Shown here: positions 1-8,602 of the stretch, piece by piece
How the letters are laid out: every line of letters begins with the position of its first letter
Position numbering within the stretch: position 1 is the stretch's first letter
Source: Porphyra umbilicalis
Lineage: Eukaryota; Rhodophyta; Bangiophyceae; Bangiales; Bangiaceae
DNA length: 51,983 nt
Direction of reading: 5' to 3'
Assembly (NCBI GenBank): GCA_002049455.2
Contig: KV919191.1
Span: 1-51,983 of the forward strand
The notes under the pieces: generated by a model
Told to the model about the DNA's origin: nothing
Databases searched by the model: none
What the model saw: the letters and a program-made list of their open reading frames with translations, nothing else
Translations under genes and position numbers: made by a program

Positions 1-1029
1 AACGAGGATCGATTCTAGGACCTTGTCGACCCGATCAAATTGGCCAATTACTTGGCGACGCGTGATGAAACTTGCAGCCCGCGCCTGCAACAAATGCGGA
101 TCGTCGAGCAAATCAGGCTGCACGTACACCAGGTTTCGAATAATCACCTTGAGGTCATTGAAAACGCCTTCGATCGGCTGCAGGTCCGGGCTGTAGGCAG
201 GGAGACGAAGGAAAGGCACGCCATTGTTGCCCAAAAAGGTGTCGCCGAGGTGGTTGTGGATAGGCGCGTTGTCAAACAACACGACGCAGTTGGATGCCTC
301 TAGGTGCCACGGACGCCCGGGCACGTACACGCCGAGCTTCGGCATTAGCAGCTGCAAAAACAGCCGCCAGTCCGCCGCCTTCAACCCCCCGTCGCGCACG
401 ACCACCGACTGGAACCCGAGGATGCGCCCGTCTGGTGAAACCGCCATCGTCGTGCTGGTCCTCGGAACTGACCGCGGGTCCCGACCGCGCTCACGGGAGC
501 GCTCATTCGCAAGAGCTCGGCCGTACCGGCGAAAGACGTCGCCGCCGTCTGTGTGCGTCTCGTCAACCGAGACGATGCACCGACGGGGGATCCTCGCACG
601 AGCAACGGCGTGTGCCCGACGAACGGCGTCCAACGACTCACGAAAAAGACGCAGCACGACCTTCCGCGTGAAGCCCAGCCGCCGCATGTGTAGGTCCACT
701 GTGCTCTTGGAGCACCGCAGACCTACGAACTCCCCGCTGGGGTGGTCGCGCATGGCAGCTAGCATCGCCGCGTGCTCTCGCAGGAGCGCCCGAGGGTTGT
801 CCCGAACGAGCGTGACAAGTGCCAACATCAGCCGATTATCGAACCAGCAACTCGACGACTGGAGGTTCCTGTGAACGGGATCGCGCCAAGTGGATCCGTG
901 GTCACGATAGTACGAAGCCCACCGTTTGAGCGTCGAGCGCTTGACACCGATGTTCTCGTGGATGACGTGTCGGGCGACCCCGTTGCGTAGCATGGCGATC
1001 GCAACAAGCCGAACTTCAACGCTGTACAT
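1..1029 (-). CDS. Tc1/mariner-like DDE transposase, 3' end beyond window edge
   Basis: I translated the minus strand directly: an open frame of 343 codons runs from ATG at 1029 off the left edge without a stop. Residues 1-130 hold helix-turn-helix-like segments (KRSTLKRW near residue 27, STVDLHMRRLGF near 105). The catalytic core follows: first Asp in VSVDETHTDG (D156), an RRYGRALANERS block typical of DDE_3 (PF13358) proteins, second Asp in VLFDNAPIHN (D253) and Glu in YSPDLQPIEGVF (E287), with 33 residues between the last two. Known family role: cut-and-paste transposition of IS630/Tc1/mariner elements by a DDE nuclease in the nucleus. All three acidic residues are present and no frameshift is visible, so it may be intact. 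The frame stays open upstream into the satellite, so an earlier start cannot be excluded; the ATG before YSVEVRLVAIAML fits the fold best. Confidence 0.85.
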   Translation of the reverse strand, partial: MYSVEVRLVAIAMLRNGVARHVIHENIGVKRSTLKRWASYYRDHGSTWRDPVHRNLQSSSCWFDNRLMLALVTLVRDNPRALLREHAAMLAAMRDHPSGEFVGLRCSKSTVDLHMRRLGFTRKVVLRLFRESLDAVRRAHAVARARIPRRCIVSVDETHTDGGDVFRRYGRALANERSRERGRDPRSVPRTSTTMAVSPDGRILGFQSVVVRDGGLKAADWRLFLQLLMPKLGVYVPGRPWHLEASNCVVLFDNAPIHNHLGDTFLGNNGVPFLRLPAYSPDLQPIEGVFNDLKVIIRNLVYVQPDLLDDPHLLQARAASFITRRQVIGQFDRVDKVLESILV

Positions 1030-1051
1030 GACAACACGGGTGACCCCCGCC

Positions 1052-4000
1052 CAACCACTTGACCACTCGCCGCGCCGGGAACGCGCGGCGACAAACGCCG
1101 GGCGACCGCCGACGCGCCCGCCTCCCGCCAACGACTTGACCACCCGCCGCGCCGGGAACGCGCGGCGACAAACGCCGCGCAACCGCCGACGCGTCCGCTT
1201 CCACCCAACGCCTCGGCCGCACACACCGCCGACACCGCGCGGCGACAAACGCCGCGCAACCACCGCCACGTCTGCCCCCGAACAACGACTTGACCACTCG
1301 CCGCGCCGGGAACGCGCGGCGACAGACGCCGGGCGACCGCCGACGCGCCCGCCCCCTCCTAACGACTTGATCACCCGCCGCGCCGAGAACGCGCGGCGAC
1401 AAACGCCGCGCAACCACCTCCGCGTCCGCCTCCTCCCAACGCCTCGACCGCACACGCCGCCGACAACGCGCGGCGACAAACGCCGCACAACCACCGCCGC
1501 GTCTGCCCCCCCCCAACAACTTGACCACTCGCCGCGCCGGGAACGCGCGGCGACAAACGCCGGGCGACCGCCGACGCGCCCGCCTCCCGCCAACGACTTG
1601 ACCACCCGCCGCGCCGAGAACGCGCGGCGACAAACGCCGCACAACCACCGCCGCGTCCGCCACCACCCAACGCCTCGACCGCACACACCGCCGACACCGC
1701 GCGGCGACAAACGCCGCACAACCACCGCCGCGTCTGCCCCCCCCAAACGACTTGACCACTCGCCGCGCCGGGAACGCGCAGCGACAAACGCCGGGCGACC
1801 GCCGACGCGCCCGCCGCCCGCCAACGACTTGACCACCCGCCGCGCCGAGAACGCGCGGCGACAAACGCCGCACAACCACCGCCGCGTCCGCCTCCACCCA
1901 ACGCCTCGACCGCACACACCGCCGACAACGCGCGGCGACAAACGCCGCACAACCACCGCCGCGTCTGCCCCCCCCCAATGACTTGACCACTCGCCGCGCC
2001 GGGAACGCGCGGCGACAAACGCCGGGCGACCGCCTACGCGCCCGCCTCCCGCCAACGACTTGACCACCCGCCGCGCCGGGAACGCGCGGCGAAAAACGCC
2101 GGGCGACCGCCGACGCGTCCGCCTCCACCCAACGCCTCGGCCGCACACACCGCCGACACCGCGCGGCGACAAACGCCGCGCAACCACCGCCACGTCTGCC
2201 CCCGAACAACGACTTGACCACTCGCCGCGCCGGGAACGCGCGGCGACAGACGCCGGGCGACCGCCGACGCGCCCGCCCCCTCCTCACGACTTGATCACCC
2301 GCCGCGCCGGGAACGCGCGGCGACAAACGCCGCGCAACCACCGCCACGTCTGCTACCACCCAACGCCTCGGCCGCACACACCGCCGACACCGCGCGGCGA
2401 CAAACGCCGCGCAGCAACCGCCGCTCCCGCCCCCGCCCAACCTCTTGACCGCCCGCCGCAAAGAGTCTGCGACGCAACAAGCGCCGCGCGACCGCGGACG
2501 CACACACCCTCCCCCAACGCCTCGGCCGCACGCCGCGCAGCGACCGCACGGCAAAGGACGCCGCGCAACAACCGTCGCGACCGCGGACGCGCCCGGCCCC
2601 CCGCAACGCCTCGGCCGCACGCCGCGCAGCGACCGCACGGCAAAGGACGCCGCGCAACAACCGTCGCGACCGCGGACGCGCCCGGCCCCCCGCAACGCCT
2701 CAGCCGCACGTGGAGCCGCGTCCGTGCGGCAACAAAAGCCGCGCGCCTGCCGACGCGTCTGCCGCCGTCAAACGACTTCACCGCCCGCCGCACCGCGTCC
2801 GCGCGGCAAAGGACGCCGCGCACCCACCGACGCGCTCGCCCTCCCCCAACGACTTGACGTCACGCGGCGCCGGGACCGCGCGGCAACAAACGCGGCGCGG
2901 CCGCGGACGCGCTTGCCCCCCCGCAATGCCTCGGCCGCACGTGGCCGCACGTGGAGCCGCGTCCGTGCGGCAACAAAAGCCGCGCGCCTGCCGACGCGTC
3001 TGCCGCCGTCAAACGACTTCACCGCCCGCCGCACCGCGTCCGCGCGGCAGAGGACGCCGCGCACCTACCGACGCGCTCGCCCTCCCCCAACGACTTGACG
3101 TCACGCGGCGCCGGGACCGCGCGGCAACAGACGCGGCGCGACCGCGGACGCGCTTGCCCCCCCGCAATGCCTCGGCCGCACGTGGAGCCGCGTCCGTACG
3201 GAAACAAAAGCCGCGCGCCTGCGACGCGTCTGCCCCTACCCAACGACTCGGCCGCCACACCGCCGAGACCGCGCGACAACAGACGCCGCGTGACCACCGA
3301 GGCGCCCGTCCACCCCAACCTCCGTGATTGCTGGTGGCGACGAGTGCGCGGCAACGGATGCCGCGTGACGACCGTCGCGTCCGCCGCCGCCCAACCACTT
3401 GACCGCCCGCCGCAAAGATTCCGCGACGCAACAGGCGCCGCGCGACTGCGGACGCGCACACCCTCCCCCAACGCCTCGGCCGCACGCGGCTCCGAGACCA
3501 CGCAACAAAGGACGCAGCGCGGCGACCGACGCGCCCGCTGCCCTTTGACAGCGTGGCGGCCCGCGGCACCGAGACCTCCACGCAACAGAGGCCGCGCGCC
3601 CACCGACGAGCCCGCCGACAGACGCCGCGCGCAGAGCGACGAGGCCGCCAACAGACGCCGCACAACCGCTGCCGCGACCGCCCCTGCCAAACCGCGCAGC
3701 CGCACCCAGCACCCAGCGCCTCGTGCGCGCCTCAACAGACGCCGCGCAACCACCGATGCACCCGCCGCTCCCTCCGAGTTGACCGCACGTGGCGCCGCGA
3801 CCGCGCGGCAGAGGACGCCGCGCAACCACCGCCGCGTCCGCCCGCGCCGAACCACGTGACCGCACGCGACGCGGCGTCTGCGTGGCTACAGACGCCGCGC
3901 GACCACCGACGCACACGCCCCCCCTCAACGACTGGACCCCACGCGGCGCCGCGTCCGCGCGGCAACAGACGCCGCGCGACAACCGAGGCGCCCGTCCCCC

Positions 4001-4580
4001 CCTACCTCCGTGATCGCTGGTGGCGACGAGTGCGCGGCAACGGATGCCGCGTGACGACCAACCAGCGCCCCCCCCCCAACGGTGTGTCCGCCCGCGACGC
4101 CAAGACCGCGCCGCAGAGGACGCTGCGCTACAGTCAACCAGCGACGGCCAACCAGCCCGGCGCCCACTAACGGCGTGTCAGCCCGCAGCGCCAGGGACGG
4201 CGAGCCAACGACCGGCAACCCCACCCTCCCGCAACGACTTCACCGCCAGCGGCTGGAGGTCCACGCGGCAATGGACGCCGCCCGACAACAGACTAAAGAG
4301 CACGCCACCAAGGGCGACACAGCCCGCTGTGGCGACTGCGTGCAATTTCACAGCCCACCCACCACCAACGGCGTCACCGCCCGCGGTGCCGAGTTCACGG
4401 GGCAACAACCGTCGACCAACAACCTCCCAGCCCGCCTCCAACCAGCGGCGTGACCGCCCTCGGCGAAAGGACCCGCGGCGAAAGGACCCAACGGCAGTAA
4501 CCGCCAACCAACGACCCAGCGACCAGCTACCCGCCCGCCGCCAACGGCGTCACCGCCTGCAGTTCCAAGTTGGCGCGCGC
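1052..4580. repeat. 77-bp satellite in 231-bp three-monomer higher-order units
   Basis: The landmark CTTGACC/CTCGGCC recurs at 1058, 1135, 1212, 1289, 1366, 1443 and 1520, exactly 77 bp apart. Three monomer types alternate (ACCACTCG, ACCACCCG, CTCGGCCGCACAC), giving a 231-bp unit. Early monomers each carry the hairpin arms CGCGGCG and CGCCGCG around ACAAA. From about 2430 the monomers diverge, but the 231-bp step persists (the GTGGAGCCGCG landmark at 2951 and 3182; 2710 to 2951 is 231 plus a 10-bp insertion). The plus strand is strongly T-poor and C-rich. Because 231 is divisible by 3, long frames open on both strands (for example minus 1016-2695, plus 926-1981); I read these as products of the repeat, not genes. 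About 45 monomers in total. Confidence 0.93.
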
Positions 4581-4969
4581 CGTCAACTCTGCCGACCTCG
4601 TTGATACGACTGGAGAGAAGGGGGAAGAAGGGAAACATGCCGACGATCGGCGGGGAGAGGGATACCAGACTCGAGGGTGGCCGTGATGCAAAACAGCTGG
4701 CTGATAGAAACTCCAGCTGGCTGGCCTTGCATTTTTCTGCGGTCGGCTGCCTATCTCAGTAGAGGTCTCAGTAGAGGAAACCGTGCATGGTCTGTGCACC
4801 CGAGATGCTTGGAATTTTCTACCGGTCCACAAACGCGCTCATGCCATTGGCTGCTGATGCCGCACGTTTGCTGACAGCACGTTTCCTTGCATGTATCGCC
4901 GGCAAAGGAAGGGGGTCCATTTTTTGCGGAAGTGCCATATCAACGAGCAGTGTGCATTGGCCGAGAGAA
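4581..4969. other. unassigned spacer
   Basis: Lower-GC sequence between the satellite and the foldback element. I see no gene, repeat or RNA signature in it. Confidence 0.5.
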
Positions 4970-4971
4970 TA

Positions 4972-5669
4972 GCGCGATGATAATCGACTCTGGTTAACAG
5001 AAGTATTAGGTGTGTGTCTCGTGATCTCCTGACGTCTGACCCCGAGATCAAGTCCGTACACCTAAGAAATGTTTGTAACAGGAGATCCTTTATTCAGGCG
5101 CCGTGCCGTAACTGGGGACTGAACGGGATTTCCTCCCGTTCCGGATGACCATAGTTCTGACGATGCAGGCGGCGCGCCGGCGGCGGCAATGAAAGGCCGC
5201 AGCCAGCGCTACCGAACTCGAGGCGACCAAGGGCCCCTCAGTCCCGGTCTTTCGCCACTGGCCGTGGTCGTAACTTTTCCGTATTCCCGGGCACTGCGTC
5301 ACATTCAATGTGCATTCTCGCGCTGTTGGATCCACTACCGGCCCGCCAGCAAACCCCGGAGCATTTCGTCCCCATCGCACACATGAAAAATGAACTTACA
5401 CCATCTCATGACTGACTCGCGATGTCAGTCTGGGGTTTCGTAGGTTCAGCGGGCATCTGGGGCATCATGGTACGGTATCGTCAGAACAATGGTCATCCTG
5501 AACGGGAGGGAATCCCGTTCAGGCCCCAGTTACGGCACGGCGCCTGAACAAGGGAACTCCTGTTAACAACGTTGTTCAGGTGCACGGACCTGATCTCGAG
5601 GTCGGACGTTACCAGATCGCGAGGTACACCCTTAATACTCTTGTTAACCAGGGTCGGATATTATTACGC
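4972..5669. mobile_element. foldback/MITE-like element with ~195-bp terminal inverted repeats and TA duplication
   Basis: The left arm (about 4972-5165) and right arm (about 5475-5669) are imperfect inverted copies along their whole length. Shared stretches include CTGGTTAACA near the tips, CAGGCGCCGTGCCGTAACTG in the middle and TTCTGACGAT at the inner edge. Both tips are AGCG-like and each is flanked by TA (4970-4971 and 5670-5671), the usual Tc1/mariner-type duplication. The roughly 310-bp centre has no convincing coding frame, so the element would depend on a transposase supplied in trans. Confidence 0.8.
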
Positions 5670-5671
5670 TA

Positions 5672-6904
5672 ATCTCTAGACGATGACAGGTTACTGGCGG
5701 CCCTTGCACACTGCTCGTTGATGCTGCTCTGCTTTATTTCTGGAGGGACTACGGATGGGACTACGGCCATGAGGACAACCAAACGGTGCACCCATCATAG
5801 CTGACCATGTACCAACGGCGGCAGCAACACAAGTGGGGGAGCCAGTCGGCAGGTAGTACCGAGAACAAGGCACAAAGACCGCGACAGATGCCGTACCATC
5901 CAAATCCACATCAAACGAGAGCTCGAGATATCGAGAGAGGGGAAGACTAAGAAACAAGAGCAACGATACGACGGGACAAAACAGGGGACGTACGAGATAG
6001 GGGGCAGGAAGCGGGGGACGGACGTAGGGAGGAGGGGGGAGAGAGAAATCCAATCAGGAAGTGGGAGAAAGACATACACGATACGCAGGGGAAAAACATG
6101 CATGGACGGTAGCACATGTAGGCACGAGTCAGATGCGAGCTACCACAGATGGCAGTGAACGAGGGCTCCCTGTACGGTAGTGCAACATCCGGTGCAATGA
6201 CCTCGATGGAAGACACGCAATGACAGACAAACGAACGATAGACAGGAGAGGATCCAACCACAAACAGCGCACAACATACTGTTAGAAGACTGGCTCAAAG
6301 ACCCAGCATGGTAGGGGGTCGCCCAGTTGGGGAGGGGGACGTTGGTGCACGACAGCAAGAGCCGGGAGAGATCGACACGGGCGCTCCGATCTCGGATGAC
6401 GACTGCAGTGGTCTTGCTCGCCGGCGGCGCCGTGATGGAGGGTCAGGTCATCGGAGGCTGTAGCCTGTCACTCTTGAGTTGTCTCCAATCGACCAGATAA
6501 GTCCGTTTTTTCCATGGAGACGTCCGACCTACCACGAGGGCTACGTGTGGCATAGCTCACTTTTATTGGCCGGCCATTCTCATATATGCTTGACATCATT
6601 CGTCGTCTCACGAAGTACATAAATCTTCGGTCATCGATCGACTTTACAGAGCAACTCGGGGTAAGTTCTGGAGCGGCGGCCGCGGTCTCGTGCGTGCACC
6701 TCAGGTCCGAGAACACGCCTTGGCGCCGACTTTTTGTGCAGCGCATCGTCGATGGCAAGAGGCATCCAGGCCCGTGCAGGACCCCGACCTGGACAGTTAA
6801 CGTCTTCGCAATCCATTGCAGGGATATCATTGGCTTGAATTAGTGCGACAGTCTTGCATGACCTCGCGATCAGCCACGAGACGGTTCAGGGCCTGGCACA
6901 GCAG
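5672..6904. other. unassigned spacer
   Basis: About 1.2 kb of mixed composition. Minus-strand frames of 100-120 codons exist (5691-6053, 5947-6261) but they resemble no family I know and lack supporting start context. No repeat structure seen. Confidence 0.4.
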
Positions 6905-7037
6905 CCCTGAACGGGAACTCCTCCCGTTCAGGCCTTTGCTACAGCACAGACGCCTGGACGGGAAACCTCCCGTTCAAGGGCTTCTTGAACGGGACTCCCG
7001 TTCAGGCTCCCGTTCAAATGTCCACTGTTCTGACGAT
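6905..7037. repeat. cluster of GAACGGGA/TCCCGTTC palindromes, related to the foldback element
   Basis: The palindromic motif CTGAACGGGA with TCCCGTTCAG occurs several times in 130 bp, followed by TGTTCTGACGAT. The same order (GAACGGGA hairpin, then TTCTGACGAT) is present in both arms of the element at 4972-5669, so this is probably a rearranged fragment of the same family. Confidence 0.6.
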
Positions 7038-7777
7038 CATGTGATACCGCGGAGGCCTCGGTGCTGGCGGGAGAGCCCCAGATCTCACCGCGCCACTGGC
7101 GATCAAGGCAGGGGTCCCGCGCTGTTGACACACTGCCGCGGTCCGGCGCTGCGCCACTGACTGCCTGCCGTCCGTTACTCGGGCCGACCCACGGCGGTGG
7201 TCGCGTGCCTGCCCGGAGGAGGCGAAGCTCGCGGCGAGCGGGCCCACGGATCAGATGCATTCAGTGAGACTGCGTGCAGCACTGCGGGTCAGTGGCATCA
7301 GTGGATGCTTGTCGCGGGGCCACCGTGCCTACGGCGGCGGCGGGGGCAGCGGCGACGGCGGCGGCAGTCGCAGCGGCCGCCATATCGACGTCGGTGCACC
7401 GCCGCCCGGCCTGGCCAGGTCCAGCTGGACTGGTCTGGCTGACTTTGTCGCGCGGGCGCGAACACACCGCCGCCAGTCGACCCGTGTGGACCGCGGCATG
7501 CGCACGTCGGGTGGAGGGACGGGGGAAACGCCCTCGTCAAACGCCGATCTCGAGGGCAGGTGCGCGAAACGTAGTGCCCAGCACACCCGCCCGACTGACC
7601 GCCACGGGTGGCATCAGCGGCTGCGTGCTGTGACGGTAATGGGCACCTGCATAAGAGCTTCCTCACCGCAGCCGGTCCACCTGCTGATCTGAAGCACCAA
7701 TCGCACAGCAGCGGCTGTTGTGCGCTGTCACCGACGCATCAAGCGAGCCGCCCTTTTCAACACCACCCATCCCCACC
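7038..7777. other. unassigned, GGC-rich 5' flank of the secreted-protein gene
   Basis: Contains a GGC/GAC-rich simple stretch at about 7331-7380. Several overlapping frames on both strands, none with domain support. It should include the promoter of the gene starting at 7778, but I see no clear TATA box. Confidence 0.4.
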
Positions 7778-8245
7778 ATGGTGTCGCTCCGTCGCTTTGC
7801 GACAGCTGCGAGCGTCGCGCTCACGGTCATCGCCGCCGTCGTCTCGGCCGCAACGGCCACTACGTGTGGCGCGGCGACGTCGTGCAACATCTTCACGGTC
7901 ACGTCGAGCGGCTGCACCATCACCCTGGGGCAAGCCGTTTCGTGTGCCACCCCCGCGACGCTGCTCGCGGTGATCCAGCCACACAAGCCGGCGGTCTGCT
8001 TTGCCCAATTCCAAATCGTCGGCCAGTGCACGACGGCGGTGCTCAAAGCACGGCTGTGCACGCCCGCGTGCGGCTGCGTCAAGGTGTGCACGGTCGTGGC
8101 GAAGAAGCGCGCCAATTGCACCGTCATCAAGAAGATCCCGTGCGCGCGCCGCCGCCGTGGGCGGTGCGTCGTGGTCGTCAAGCGAATCCGCAAGACATGC
8201 AGGCGCAAGTTCAAGATCCAGGGCACCTGCAAGACAGCTTGCTAA
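7778..8245 (+). CDS. small secreted, basic, cysteine-rich protein
   Basis: 155 codons from ATG at 7778 (context CCACCATGG, near-perfect Kozak) to TAA. Residues 1-27 form a typical signal peptide: MVSLRRF, then a hydrophobic Ala/Val core ending SAATATTC. The mature chain has 16 Cys (30, 36, 46, 56, 74, 84, 94, 98, 100, 104, 114, 122, 130, 141, 151, 155), an even number consistent with eight disulfides. The last third is strongly basic (ARRRRGR at 123-129, KRIRKTCRRKFK near 135-146). I recognise no named family. The pattern suggests an extracellular structural, cell-wall-binding or antimicrobial-type protein, but this is inference from composition only. The frame stays open 20 codons upstream without an ATG. 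It converges on the kinase gene 357 bp downstream. Confidence 0.75.
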   Translation: MVSLRRFATAASVALTVIAAVVSAATATTCGAATSCNIFTVTSSGCTITLGQAVSCATPATLLAVIQPHKPAVCFAQFQIVGQCTTAVLKARLCTPACGCVKVCTVVAKKRANCTVIKKIPCARRRRGRCVVVVKRIRKTCRRKFKIQGTCKTAC

Positions 8246-8602
8246 CAGGCGGATGCCGCCAAGCGCCAAGGAGGAATAGGGGGGGACAGATGTCACTCGA
8301 AGGCTCCACTGTGTTTCATGGTTGACTGTGTCTGACTTTTTTTTATGCTTCGCTTTCTTAGGAAAGACGGGCCAACTTGAAGTACGGCGAGTCGATGCAG
8401 CGAGCGCAACCATATCGGAGTGGTAAGCGACGTGACAGCACAGGAAGCGGACAGCAACTGGCAGAGTACCACTTGGAGGCACATACGAACATGGTTGCAC
8501 AGGGGCTACGCCATGACGAGATGAAAGCATGAAGTAGATAGAGAAGTACCACAGCCGTGCAACTGCCAGCTCCACCCCCCCCCCCCTGACCACTAAGCGC
8601 GG
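8246..8602. other. convergent intergenic region with 3' UTRs
   Basis: Separates the convergent secreted-protein and kinase stops. Contains a T8 run near 8337 and a C11 run near 8575. No gene seen. Confidence 0.4.

Noticed and set aside
926..4170. Long plus and minus frames across the satellite (up to 559 codons)
   Set aside because: They follow from the 231-bp period and lack of T on one strand; both strands are open at once and sequence shifts frame between monomers.
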